Of a DNA stretch of 64,000 nucleotides, positions 12,101 to 27,100 are shown piece by piece. Made by a program: the position numbers and the translations under genes. Below the pieces are notes generated by a model. That model saw only the letters and a list, made by a program, of their open reading frames with translations. It did not search any database and was not told where the DNA came from. Numbering within the stretch: the stretch's first letter is position 1; each line of letters starts with the position of its first letter. The DNA comes from Heliocidaris erythrogramma (taxonomy: Eukaryota; Echinodermata; Echinoidea; Camarodonta; Echinometridae). The DNA lies in NCBI GenBank assembly GCA_025617745.1, contig CM046853.1, positions 30,259,822 to 30,323,821 of the forward strand. The letters are read 5' to 3'.

Positions 12101-15100
12101 CTTGTTTGTAAAACCAGTTAATATATCTGTGCACGTTCCTTACCCTAAAAGCATAGTCGGCATCTCGGAGCCTCATGGCGTTCCACATCGGCGATCGTTT
12201 TCTCCTGAACGAGCTTCTCCACCAGAATGTGTCTTCATAACGTTCTTCGGAAAGATCGTACTTCGCTAATTCAGCAAATACCTTGATAACAGATATTTCA
12301 AATACATCTTTTTTTACTAACAATTGCAAAGGACAATTTTTCTACTCGTCAACTCGTGAAGCAATATTATCTTAATAAATCGATTAACTCTATACAAGTC
12401 AGATTTGTCTGTATTTTCTCAAGAATGTGGAAAATGCTTACAACTGTCTGATTTCTGGAATCTAAAAACAGTTAATATATAAGTAAGTAAAATGATCTAC
12501 ATCAAAATGTAATTTCATAGATCGTGATAAAATACATGTATGATATGCTATCGAACGGGAATTTTCGATGACAAACGATCTGATTATGAAGCTCAGGATG
12601 TGATATTATAGTCACAACTTTGACAATTTTCTCGATATTATGACTATTACAGTAATTGTATTAAATACCGCCACATAATAGTTGTAATATTGATGATAAT
12701 ATTCGTGCGAAAGTTTGCCAACTACTCCAAGCACAATACTATCAATACTATACAATACTATAATCCAATCGAAGTAAACAAAGCCAGCATTCCTTTACTT
12801 ACAAATAAACATTACTGATATAATTTCAGTTATTTAACACAATATTCTAATACCTTTTGTGGTGTAATCTGATATCCTGGTCGTAGTAGTTGAACACTCT
12901 TGTCCACTGTTGCTACACATACACACGAGTCAGGCTTGGCTGATATCAACATGTTAACATGTGACTTTGGCGTTGTCTGATTCCTCGACCACGTTACAGA
13001 AACCTAGTCATATCATATTATATAAAAAATGTTATCACATGTATTATTATTATTATTATTATTATTGATAATAATGAGAGCTGCATTTTTCATGCGCACA
13101 CATCCATCCAAAGGGATACAACTATGCGGCTACACAGAGTATAATAATGCACTGTCTTCATTATAAACTTTCCAAAGGCGTTGGAAGTATTCAAGGAATT
13201 TCTTTCGAACACTCGGGTATATTTTAAAGACGCAATTCGATGCAGTAAAGGCGTACTTTTTAGAAAGGTATGTATCAATGATTAACTCAATAATTGTATT
13301 GTTGAAATCGGTGCAAAAATTAGAAAATTCGCTTGAAAATGAAACTAATTTGGACATTTGTATCAACGATTTACACATTCAGCTTAGATACAGAAGTTAC
13401 TGTCTGATTCAAGGAGGGTTTGAGAAACATTTATCCCAGCCAACGTACCTTATTTTCAAAGCTAGGTTCCACCTCGATTTGCATGGTATCAACCACGCCT
13501 TCTTCGTCATCTCTGACGTAGTAGACTAAGACCCGACTGGTTGGAGACATAGCTTCGGTCACCATGAAACTGATTTCTGTCTTGCACTGTGATAGAGTAC
13601 CGTTCACATCAGCTGGTCAAATAGAAGTTGGAAAAAACAGTGCTATTGCATTTTGAGAAATTTTATCAATATTGATATTCTTTAACCAACACAATGTAAT
13701 CCGTTTAGAACATCATACCAAATATGCAGTCGGAGCATAGGCATTGGTAACACTGAAAAAAAAAAATCGTAAAAATCTAATTTGCAACATATTCTATTCT
13801 CTGAATAAATGTCCTCGTTAACTGATAAAATCGTGCACACAGTGTGAACGAAAGAGATTTCTCTTTATCATTATCTTTCTCTCTTATCTTCTTTGGCAAA
13901 GTAATTATGGAATTAATTACCTTCAAGAGCCTGATGGACTTCTCTCTTCTGTCTGCCTACGTTACTGCTACCCGATGTGACGATGTTACCTCGCGACATG
14001 ACCTCATAGTGGAGGGTAAAATTACATGGGCAGGTTGACTCAATCTTTATAGAAGCCCTTCTTCCAACCTGTGGTTTACACAAACGTAAATAGACCAGTT
14101 TTCCAAATTACGTTACAATTGAATGCAGAAAATGAAGATGTTCTAGTTTGCAACTGTAAATAATTTCACGTGGGGTTCTTTAAAAATATGGTAAATAGGA
14201 ACAGTCTCAATATAATAAACATTTGCTCTTCAAATGTCACTTTTTAACATGAATTGTTGTGTGACAGAGCTATCTTTCTTTTTAATTCAAGCATCAGACT
14301 CAAAACGGAGATGGGCTGAACATGACGCGTGTAGAGTAATTTTCTACGTCGTTCACATTGAAAATTATAACATATTAGTATAGACTGTCCGTAATAAACG
14401 ACGAATGGATTGACTTCGAGGAGAAGTATTACAATGACTGCAGATAGAAACACACGCTACAAGATCAACATCCAAGTACAATGTAATTAAATACAAACTT
14501 TATATTCGTACCTTTAGTTTGGGTTTGGCTTTCATTAACAGATGGCAATTACTGGGTGAATACCAGCTCCCAAGTGACAAGTAATGCGCCAGGTGGCTAC
14601 TACCAACTGATTTTCCATCCACTGCCACTATAAGAGCCTGTAAAGTCAACCGACAGATTATCATTAATGAATATGTTTTTCATCACAGGGTATGAAATTA
14701 AAGCGGGAAAATGTGAAGTGAGAATTGTAACTCCTTTTCAAATCCGTCTGCAACTCTACTCGCTTCTTTTTTTTTAAATCGAACTCAAGAAATTCACAAT
14801 ATTTAACATCTAGTATTTTATGACCTGCGGTGGAGTTTGTCGTTGAGAGGGAACTAATCATAGTAGGTGATGCGGAGGAGGGGCGAGGGGTCTTTTAGCT
14901 TTCATCTCCACCCCCGCCCCCTTTCTAACGAAGGCACTCTTTCTTGCAACACCTAAAATTACAAGGCATACATAAATTAAGGAAGTTCTTCAAATATAAA
15001 AGAGCCATTGTGTGTTAGATATTTTGAACTGATTCTTCTCTTCAAAGCGGAGACATCGTTCAAACTTACATCAAGCCACAGAACTCCATCCCCATCTGGA

Positions 15101-18100
15101 AGTGAAGGTATAACAAAAGACACCTCTCCGCCCACGGCCTCATATTCTTCCCTAAACACGATGTCCGTGTTTTTATCGACGTTGATTCGGACAACGACAT
15201 TGCTTGCTGGAGTGTCGTCGGGATAGAAAACGAACAGCTGAAAATATAAAATAGTGTGATGTTAACTTGAGAATAATTGATCATTCTACTGACTTCTAGG
15301 TCAGCAATCCGTCGGGTTCCTAGTATAATGGTTTAAAATCCTATCCGAGGAACCTGGCAATTGACTACTAGACAAGCGCATCTACTTGGTTTCGAACCTC
15401 CCGGTTAAGAGACCACTTCTTTACCACTGAGCCGTCATGTTCATTAGTAGTCAAGGAAAAAGATGGAAATATAACCTAATAAAACGAGTCAAACGGTGGA
15501 CAAGAACACCGTACTGAAAATATAAGACAAACATTGGCTTAACTCAGCCTTGTGTTTTAGTCAACATAAACGAAATAATAAAATAATCAACTTCGTTCCC
15601 CCATCTGAACTCCATCAATGCATCTCGTAAATTATACTTCTCACGAACAATTGAAAACAATAAAAATAACACGGGTTCCCTTTGGAAAACTGTAAATAAT
15701 ATACTCGGTCGCCAGAAAGACTCTCACCCTAAAATAGAATTCACTCATAATAACCGTGTTATCAATAACCCTGATGAAATAGCACATTCTTTTAACAATT
15801 TCTTTATAAATATTGGACCAGATTTAGCATCAAAAATTCAAACAGACCATGGACATTTTTCCCAATACCTTCCAAACAATAACAACGCCTCTTTGTTTTT
15901 TAATCCAACTAATGACCATGAGATTTTAGAAATTGTCCGATTATTAAATGATACAAAATCAAGTGGACATGATGAAATAAGCGTTCATCTCCTAAACAAA
16001 TTATTTATTACATATAACATCTCCCCTCACTCACATCTTTAATTTATCCCTCTCCTCGGGAATATTTCCTGATGCACTGAAAATTGCGAAAGTAATTCCC
16101 ATCCACAAAAAAGATGATCCATCTTTAATAAGTAACTATCGTCCGATTTCTTTACTGTCAAGCATATCCAAAATACTGGAACAAATTGGCTACAAGAGAT
16201 TATATTCTTTTTTGGCTACAAATAATGTACTTACTCCCAACCAATATGGATTCCGAAAGAACCTTTCAACTGACTATGCAATCCTTGAATTAATTGATAA
16301 AATTACTAAATCTCTCTCTAAAAAGGAGCACACAATTGGAATTTTTATGGACCTTTCGAAAGCATTCGATACCATTGATCATTCAATTCTAATACAAAAG
16401 CTTATAGGCATTATGGAATAAGGGGAAATACCCTATCTTGGTTTAAAAGTTACATTTCCAATAGATCCCAATTTGTTCAATATAATAATAGTAGATCACA
16501 AACATCCACTATAAAATGTGGCGTTCCCCAAGGATCCATTTTGGGTCCACTCCTCTTTCTAATTTATGTTAACATTGTTCATTCTGCGCCATCATTATCA
16601 TATATATTATTTGCAGATGACACTAATGTATTTCATTCCCATAAGGATTTAAATGAACTAATTGAAACAATTAATACCTATCAATATATCCCATTGGTTT
16701 AAATGCAATAAACTTTCGTTAAATATAAGCAAAACTAACTTCATACACTTTAAGACTGCGAGTTCAGCAATTTTTTTCCACGACGATATAATAATTGACG
16801 ATGTTACCCTTACTAGTAAAGATTCAACAAAATTCTTGGGGTGTTAATAGATAGATAAAAGACAGTTTACCTCAAAAATCCTTATTTATATTGTATAATG
16901 CGCTAGTTTATCCGCATTTATCTTACTGTAACCTGGCATGGGGAAATTCCTACAAAACAAGAATCAATTCATTACTTTTACTCCAGAAAAAAGCGCTGCG
17001 CATTTGTACGTCTTCGCACTATTTAGCAAACACAGATCCGTTATTTTACAAACTCAAAACACTTAAAATAAATGACATTCATGTATTCCAAACGGCTATT
17101 TTTATGTTTAAATTCTCGAAACAATCTCTACCTAGTACTCTTCAAAATGCTTTCACTCAAAACTCCAGCATTCATTCCTATCCAACTCGTCATTCTTCTG
17201 ATATTCACTTGAACAATCCCAGACTATTCATAGCGCAAAAAACTATTAGACACAATGGTCCTGATATATGGAACTCACTACCTGGAAATATAAAAACTGC
17301 CTCTTCTCAATTTTCTTTTAAAGCTCTAATGAAGAAACATCTGCTGCTAAATTACAACCATGAATGATTGCTTTGAATATCGACCCCTGATTGTCCTGTA
17401 TCCCTTGTTATCCTTAAACCAAACTCAATTTCCCTCCATACAATTACATTCTCTGCAAAACCATAATCCCCAGCTATATGCACTTTGCACCTGCGCACTC
17501 ACGGCACAGATATATGCAATTCCCTTAAAATTACAATATGGCGAGTTATAAGTGAATCTCAATGTATGCAATTTTCTTGAATTTACAATATGGCAAATTA
17601 TTTCTATATATATTTCCTGAATCCTCATCTATACGCATGCAATTCTGGGCTGCTGTCGTCTTAAGCATTTGCTTATGATAGTTTTGCCCTCTGCATTTTG
17701 TAAATAATTGTACCTACATCATCAAATGTTTTATATAGAATTATATCCATACTCTCTGTATTATTGGTACGTGTATATAATATTATCACTGTAAGATGGT
17801 TTGCATTCATGATGTAACACTCAATTATTTCTATGTAAGTTTATCGCCTCATCCATTATATGTTACGTTTGAAAGCAACTGTTGTTTACATTGATTATGA
17901 AATAAATGCAGAAAAGCATCTGCAAACAAGCAAACAAATTTATATATATATATATATTTTTTTTATAAGTATAAATTCACCTTTCCGTAGTATGGAAGCC
18001 CAGGTTTGAAATGTTTTTTGGTTTCTGGGGCGAATTCGATTGAGACGAGTTGTTTGTGAACCCGGCATGTATCATCCATTGCTGTAAAAACGTTCCCATC

Positions 18101-21100
18101 GCTACTCGTCACACTGGCTTCGATTCGGATGGTGCCTCGGAAGAGAGTCTTGAGGGGCGAGTTCGTCAGGTTGTTGATACAGATATCAAACATAGTCGTT
18201 CCGTTAATCTAATTTAGTAATCAGAATAATTAAAACATTCCATTAATGAAAAATAACGTTCATATTATTGAGCATAGTCATAAACATTAATTAGAGATAA
18301 GCACCCTTTAAAATCAAATCATTTTAAATTCACTATTATAATGATTTTAATGAGATTTTTTTGGGGGGTATTCTGTTGTAACATCATTCCAGTTGATTTT
18401 AGTGGTATTTGTAGCATTTTACCCAAAATGTGCATCGTGTTATTCAGTGCAGAAGCAGTATACGAGTTGACATAGATAATGCACTATAACCTCTTAATTC
18501 ATGAAGATATATATTATGAGGTATCGATTAGGCCTATGCTTTTGCAATTCTTCTTTCATTCATTTTATCAAACTTTTATTTACACGGAACTGAACAAAAA
18601 CAACTCATAAAACTCATAAAATATTATAAATGGTAATGATACAGGCATAATGATAACTAATATGTACTCACGTCCATAAACAGGTACATATTTCTACCAA
18701 CATAGTCGTCAAAATACCCCAGACCATGAAGATTCATATTGATGGAAAGTTTTCCCTTCACAGGCTGCCCGAACGTGTATCTACAAAATTGAAGATTCAA
18801 ATATAGATGGTAACATTCAACTTTAAAACTGTATTAATAAGATAGCCGTCGATCGTGCCTTTATTTCTCCGAGCGATATTTCAATATTACGCTTTCTATT
18901 AATATGTGAGGAGCACTTTCAAACCATTCACGGCCTAGTTCTTATTTTCTACCAGGTGCGATTGCCTGTGAAAAGAAAAGAGTTGTGATGTCAGGATTTT
19001 ATAACATTTTGACCTTTTAAGGCTCTAAGCCTGGGCCCTCTTTCATGAAAAGTTGCGTTTAAACGCAAGTCAAAAAAAACCCCGCAAGTCCAAGTTGGTT
19101 TAATTTTTTGAGTTGCGGTTAGTCGCAACTTTTGCAAGAGGGCCTAGGTTAATCAATATCCTTTAAACTACATCATCTTACATAGCAATGAAATTTGTTC
19201 TCAACAAGTTATTTCAGACTAATAATAATAATAATAGCTGTTATGCCTAGTTTACATTTGCTACGGTCATCGTACGATGGATTAGTCTACGATTTTCCTT
19301 GCGATTTGGGGGACATCGTAGGTGGCTACGGGCTACGATTTTTATGTTTACATTATTTACGGTCATCGTGCGATTTCATGTACTGGGCATCGTAGAGGGG
19401 CCAAAGACAAAGCCGTACAGAGGCTGTACGGAGATCGTACGGAGATCGTACAGAGATTGTACGGAGCGCCGTAGGGAGATCGTGCGATTTCTGCACGATG
19501 CTTTTTTGCTCCCCTGTTGCAAAAAAATCGTACGCTCTCTGCATGATCAGCGCAAGGCCTCCGCACAATGACCCTGCACAATTACCCTGCGCTGATCGTA
19601 CGATGCCACCTACGATGTTTTTAAGGCTACGATCCTACGATTTTGAAAAATTTGTATAACTCCGCGCTAAACAAAATCGTAGAGGCTACGGAGACCGTGA
19701 ATCCGTACGAAAATCGTACGATCGTCGTATGCCACCCCAGGGAGATCGTGCGATTAGAGGGATACGATCAGTTTACGGTCACCCTACGATGATCGTAGAC
19801 CAAATGTAAATGGGGCATTACTTACATAGCGCCCTACCAATTACAACGTAATCAACCAAAGCGCTTACAGCGTTATTACCCCGGTAACTGCATGATTCAG
19901 TTGCGATTCTGCACATTACAGTGCACATTCTCCACTCCTCTTGGGACTAATATAATAGAAATATAGTAACTGAGCTCTTTTCGACACTGCTCAAGATTAT
20001 CGTAATTTCAAAATGAATTTAAAAAAAAAAATCAATATTTCGAAATGCAAATCTATTTGTTCGGCCGCTACTACACAAGCCGACAAAAGCCAAAGAAACG
20101 CACTATATAGGAGAGGAAAAAATTGGTAGGAATCCACTCCAACGGACTTCCTTAATCCATCGTGACAGAAAACATGCATCTTTTGGAGTCAATGCACTCA
20201 CGATTAAGACATCACATTCCCAATCCCCTTTAAACTGACAAGACAACTGTTTCTCATTGCATTACAACTATACAGGTTAAAATCTACTTCCGTATACCAG
20301 CTTACTCAATCAATCTTCCTAACAAAATTTGACATCGCATTGCTTATTCGCAGCATGAAAAAGAGAACCGACACAGCGGTAGAGAGGTTATAATAGAATA
20401 TTAGCGGCTTTAAGTAGAAACGGGACCTTCTGTATATATGCATTACAGTAACCCAAAATAAAATACTTCATTATTGATCCAAGCAAATTAAATAGGGCTA
20501 GGCCTATATTTAAACAAGACCGTATTACAATGGCATCAATAATTTTATCATCCACCCCTTTCTGTTGGATAAAACGTATATAAAAGGTATTTTCAAAGTA
20601 TACGACAAGAACAAAGTTTTAATTAACATTCTTTCAAAGATGCTGAGCCTCGATTCGTTTATACCCGTCAATTCATTTATATCTCATAAAAATGGCATTC
20701 AATCCTTCTCTACCCCACCCCACCCCCTGCCCCGAAAAAGGGGGTCTCGCTAACCTAATTACCAACAAAATGTAGAACTATTATGCATGTGGAATTATCC
20801 CAGTGCACCTGCTTTCTTTTCTTCTTTTTTTCATGCACATAAATAAAATACTTGCGTCTCGTTTACTTACACCAGCTCCCCCCCCCCCCCTCTCTCTCTC
20901 TCTCTCGCTCTCTCTCTCTCTTTCTCTCCTCGCTTACTCCCCTTACGATGGAATTTCATATAAATTATGTATAATGATATGTAAATTAAGCATCTTATAT
21001 TCTTACAAATCACGTTATACATGTATAGCAGATTGATAATTAAAAGTTACTTCGGAATACATATTCGTGAAATACAAGCACAAGTTAAAATCCGATGAAA

Positions 21101-24100
21101 ATGTGTTTTTGTATGAAGATGATTTCCCATCGTAGTGACATACCTCGCATGGACAGCTGCCCGACTGCACTTAGTATCTTGTACAAACCCTGGTGGTTCT
21201 ATAATAACCTCGAATCTCGGCAAAACTGCGTGACAATGAAAGATGAAAAGGCAGAAAGGAAAACATTTGTATATTTATATAGGTTTTCCCGTCCAATTTC
21301 CCACTCTTGTCAGTCAGTTTGATAAAACGCTCATTTAATTTAGCAAAAACATCGTTTACCGCATGCTGTCATTCAAAAGTGTATTTAAGTCATTCAATTT
21401 AGCGTTTTCGTGCAAAGGATTTAGGATAAATAAGGTTGCTTTTGAATTTAATTTGCTTCTTGAGTCCATAATATAGTAGATATTTTTTTCCTGTAGGCTA
21501 CTTAATTAATAATTAATAATTAATTAATAATTTTTAAAGGATTGATTGTATTCGGTAGATTTCCCAAAGCCAAGCAAGTTGGGGAATATACCTGAAGGGT
21601 TAATTTGGAAATATAGACCTATATACTTTGAACGAGAAATTTCATGCCTATGCATAGGCGATAATCTCCCCCGAGGAAGGAGTTTATGGGTTTTTTCTCA
21701 TCTAACTATAGGTAATTGTAGGGTAATTTTTAAAGGGGTAACCTCGCTAGTCATAAGGACCGCTATTCATAAGGACCACTTATTCATAAGGACCGCTATC
21801 CACTGATTCATTACGCGTGACTAAATGAATAGCGGTTTTGTATGAATAGCGGTACTTATGAATAGCGAGCAAACCATAGACAAATTTACCTCGCTATTCA
21901 TAAGGACCACTATTCATATGGACCGCTATTAATAACGCGTGTTAAATGAATAGCGGTTTTCTATGAATAGCGGTCCTTATGAATAGCGAGCGGACCCCCT
22001 TTTAAAACCCCTTTTTATATCTACTTAGATGATGAGGTTACAGTTTCTTAATCATCTCCTGCATGAAATAGTGGTATAATAGCTTTCATTTGTCTTCTTG
22101 TCTTCTAAAACGTCTTCTAACGTTTAGCGTGTCCTTAATTACAAAGAAAATAATTATATTTGTAAGTCCTCTCTCGCGACCAACATTTGTTTCATGTTTT
22201 TATATATATACATCCACGACCACGCGACAAAAAATGAATAAACCTTTATTCGCTTAAACGATGGGAACTTTAAAATTCGCCATAACCAAAAACATGTATA
22301 GGTCCTATCTTGAATGGCAAATATGTAAAATACATAATACAAGACAATAAGATATATCACAAATAATCTGGGGGATTTTTTTAATTGAATACTCAACAAG
22401 CTAAATAGACCGCTTCTGTAATGTATACAAATTTATGCACATATATTCTCTGAGCACCTAGTGACGAGCTATTCCATGAAACTGCTTTTTTATAAATGAG
22501 CCTCAATGCTTGGGAACCAGTTTGCATACATTATTTGTAGCTATGTCCGGCAAGAAAAACCTTTGAAAGGTATGCATAAAATTTGCATACATTACCGAAG
22601 CGGTCTATTGAATGAAGGCTTTATGACATACGTGCGTGACCTTTGAACTTGAATGAAAAGAGTGTTAATTTGACGGCCTGAAATGTGAATTTGAATGCTT
22701 CGGAGATGAATTCGAATGCACAGATCATGAATTCGAACTGACGAATAGCACGGCATGGCGAAAATCGTTTAAATTGAATGCTCGTAAAATGAAATTGACT
22801 GACAAAGTTGCGAAATTGGCCGGAAAAAACCTATATTAATAATTGGTAAACTTCATACAACGAATAAAGAACATCCCACAAAATATATTGAGTATGACCC
22901 ATTCTCTGTACTGTACTAGATATTTTTTATCATATTTTTTCTGTTTTAATAAAAAAAATATATATATTTTTCCCTCCACAGGGATTTTATTGATTTTCAG
23001 TCGCAAATAATTAACAAACATATTCAAGGTGAACTATACATTTATAATGTAAATACATAATACAATAATAATTCAAAATAATTCAAAATACAAACGTTTC
23101 TTAAAGTAGAACTCTGATGATTTTAAATATTGGCTTAATACTTATTATTGCATAGATGGCATAAATTAAACAAGGTTATCCAAATTCAACGCTTGGAAAC
23201 ATTTGAAGTAATGATTATTATCAATTATAAAATGGTAAAATACAGCCCCCGATATAGCAGCTGAAGAGCTCCTCGAACGCTGCTGAGATATGTGACGACA
23301 CACCATGGACCAGTCCTGTCTAAGCAGACGATGTCCCATAACATCTTACACATTTTTCAGAGCCTATTTTGTCATCTCCTCTTCACTTATTTCTCTTCCT
23401 TCACTAGCGTCAGTCTTAATGTTAGTCTGTTGCCTCACTCTTAACTTCGTGTATGGTATTATTTTGATGAAAAATGCAGCGTTAAAAAAATAAAGGAATC
23501 AGTCACTTGTAAACAAAATAAGACGCCATTGTATTTTCAGCTGCTTGCACCGGGGCATGTTCGGCGTTTCAAGAGGAACGAATACCATCCTGCTATTATT
23601 CGGAGGGCTTTTCAATTTGAAAGTGGGGTTTATTTCATTGATCATTGACCCTTCTCCTGTGTATTTACAATCAAACGGTTTTAGCTATCAGAATCCGTTT
23701 CCTTTCCTTTTATAATGGTGTGAAATAAGGTCATGTTTAAATACATCAAACTCTTTATAATTTGATAAATAATTGCATTGCAATTACGTTCATTCATTAT
23801 AGGACGTCGTCTGCTTAAGCAGGATCGATCCCGAGTGTGACGACATCAAAACATCGCTATATTTCTGGCGAATCCTCGGATATTCCAGATGCTGAGAAGA
23901 GCTTTTATTTGTGTTGTTTTTATAATCATCAGATACGCAGTTGACATAAAACTTATACGATTGCCATCTGTAAGCTTCCCAGTTTCTAGTGATACATTAA
24001 TTGCCATATTTGTGATTTTCTTTGAATATCTACTTTAAACTGTCGGGTTGACAGAAGACAAACATACAATTGTATTTTCAATAGTGTATTCATGGAATCC

Positions 24101-27100
24101 ATGAAAAAGCGAAACAATGCAAACGCATACATGTATCATCTTTTGAATATTGGGGTATACATTTACTTAGTTATGATCACTGCTAGTTAACTGGAAAATA
24201 CAGCACCAGTCGGCACCTCCGATCACCTGTTCGCACCATTCAGCTTAGAACAACAACACAAAAAACATATTTGGTCCACCACATTGTTCCATGCCCATGC
24301 ACAAAGAAAGCCAACCGGCACTGTTTATCTGAAATAGTCGACACCTTAAAGATGCATCGTCATGTAAACAAATCCCTGAATCAAAACCTTTTTCTTGCAA
24401 ATTTATCATTGTTTTAATAATTCGTATATTAGAGTTTAATTCTATTTGATGAACTGAAAAACTAAGAACTAATCACTCTGCGAAATAATTTCTTCCCACT
24501 CTTAACGCTTTCGTTTCCTAAATTGATAGTGCGAAAACATCTTTCTTTTCTTTTATTTCGGGGGTGGGGGAGAAGCGTTGTCAAAGACTCGTTCTTCATC
24601 AGTCGTCGGACACGTTACCCCTGCCCCAAACGCTTTTCCTCATGATTTTGAGAGTTGTGTGGTGTGTGTTTTTTTTTGTCATTCTTGTGTTCAACACACC
24701 CCCCCCCCCCCCCCCCCACCCTCATCTTCCCTCCAAGAAAATTGCGCCAGATCGCCACTGCTTTACAACAACGGGTAAAAAGCAAGTAAAATATTCAAGT
24801 TCATCTTACCATATTTTTCGACTGTGAAGGTTTTATTATACATGTGACCTTGTATATCAACTAGAATAGTCCAGGCTCCCAGTACAGGTTGATCAGAGAG
24901 CGGAAAACTCGTGTTCACAATTCCTGTTTTAGAGTGAATGATATTGATATTTTTAAGCACTTTTTTCTTCTTCTTCTCACAACTAGCGTATTACTCTGTC
25001 ATTTTGAAGGGAGTTCGGCATTGCTTATACTGGCATGGTTCGTTTTTGTTTGTTTGTTTGTTTGTTTTTTGGTTGTTGCTTTTTGTCTTTTTGCTGTTTT
25101 TGTTTAAAATGAAGTATCTCAAATATTCTGTTGTGGACAAATAAAACCAAGAAACGAGTAGTTAAAAAATTATGGAGTCGAGTTGGTTATTCGTGTGTTA
25201 GGACCTGTGACACAAAAGTGTTGACGGTTCTTGCCTTGACGGCATCTAACTTAAGTCTACAATCACATATAGCCCATCTATATTTATATACATACGTCAC
25301 CAACAGAAAATCCACTTGTAAAAAAGGTATTCTCAATATTATACAGATTATAGCTTGATTATATTATCTAGATATAGAAAATGAATCGAAATTCTCAATT
25401 TTCACTTTACAAATAATGATGAATAAAATATAGAAGATAAAATCATAGAAGTCATATGAAAGTATACTACTGATAGTAGGTGTATGGGATACACTTACCA
25501 CAACATGTTGGCTGAAGATTTTTCCATTGTATCATCCGGGACCCTTTCGGATCCAAAATATAAACAAGTATCTATAAAATACAGACAATACAATTATTCA
25601 AAAACAAACGACTACAAAAATTCAAGCACATCTGGGCCCCGTTTCATAAAAATTATTATCAATATTAAACAACTGCCACATTTCTATAACAAATTTGCTA
25701 CCAGCCAATCAAATATATCAATTACCGTAACTTGTTATTGATAAGTTTTATGAAACGGAGGCCCTGGAGGTTTCGAAGATCATATTGATAATAACTGACA
25801 GTATAACATTTTCAAAAGTGTTTTATCTTGCAAGTTTGAGAGTGATACGGATCAAAACAAAAAATACTCTACATTTCATATAATTATCATCGTGTAAAAG
25901 CATTACTTTGCTTCTTCCAGAAGATCATTTTTAGCTATATGATCATGAATATCATAATAACCAAGGTACACTATATATTAGCCTCATTAACACAGTGTCC
26001 TCTTTCGTCTGTGTCACAGCATGCAAGCAGTAAAGCTGTTGAAAGACTGGACTCACCGGAACGTTTTTAGGCCTCAGATCGGGACCCGTTGTGAATAAAT
26101 TAATAAGAACTGCGAAAGGGAAAAAAACAAGAAAACGTCTACATTCAAATCTATCTCCTCAGACCTGTATAAGACTATGAATTCAATTCGAGAATAACTG
26201 TACAGGCGTAGAGATTGGCATAAAACTTCATACATTGATATTGTTGATATTGGATCTTTCATCTTTGCCATTTTAAAAGTGGTATTTCCTATTCCTATTT
26301 AAGGGATATTCTCAGTACCGAATTCAGGTTTCTCTGGACGGGTGGGGAGCACAAGTCCGAAATTCTGTGATAAGCACAAAAAACGGGGGTTCCAGTGGCC
26401 TTTTGGGGTCTAAGATTGCTGCAGTGAGGAGTTACCAGAGGTATACATTTTTTGTACTTTCTGCGTGTGTACCTAATGTATGCTAGATTGTATTTTGTTG
26501 GAGAGCACATGCTCTCGAGCATCCCCCTTTCAAAGATCCGCCACCGACAATATTAGTCGGTTGCCATAACTGAACTATAACAATATAACATTTTTCCTAG
26601 AAAATCTAATGAGTACATGTAATTCAAACAAGTAGAGCCGCACTATAGGCTAATTTACTTACCACTTTGCCCTGGTTTGTAAATCGGTTTATCGGTCTGA
26701 ATAAAGACCGATGTGCTTTTTTCTAAAACAGTAATATCCGAAGAGTTCTTGAAGGTGAAACCCTGAGATCCGAGTTGGCAGTTGCCACATATTTCAAGAA
26801 CCGCCTTCCCTGTTACATAATCCGGCACCTAGGTATTCAAGTACATAGAAGTATGGAAATCATTCTCATGTAATATAATTATATGTGTCCCTTTTATGAT
26901 ACACTAATCTTCAAGTATAGTAATGACGAGTTAATAAAAACTTGTTAAATGGTTACTAGAAAGTTAATAAGAGAGAGGGGGAAAAAGCAGAGAAAATGGG
27001 ATGATGTGATGTGTTGAATCATGCATATTGAGAAGAAAAGAATTGATTCACTGACATGACTGAGCAATAGATAAACTAAAGAAAACTGAAGATTGAAAAT

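Noticed and set aside
13715-13748. Possible mini-exon reading [12 protein letters not shown] between TEP exons 13 and 14
   Set aside because: Exon 13 joins exon 14 directly in phase (G+CT = Ala). Including this segment puts exon 14 out of frame.
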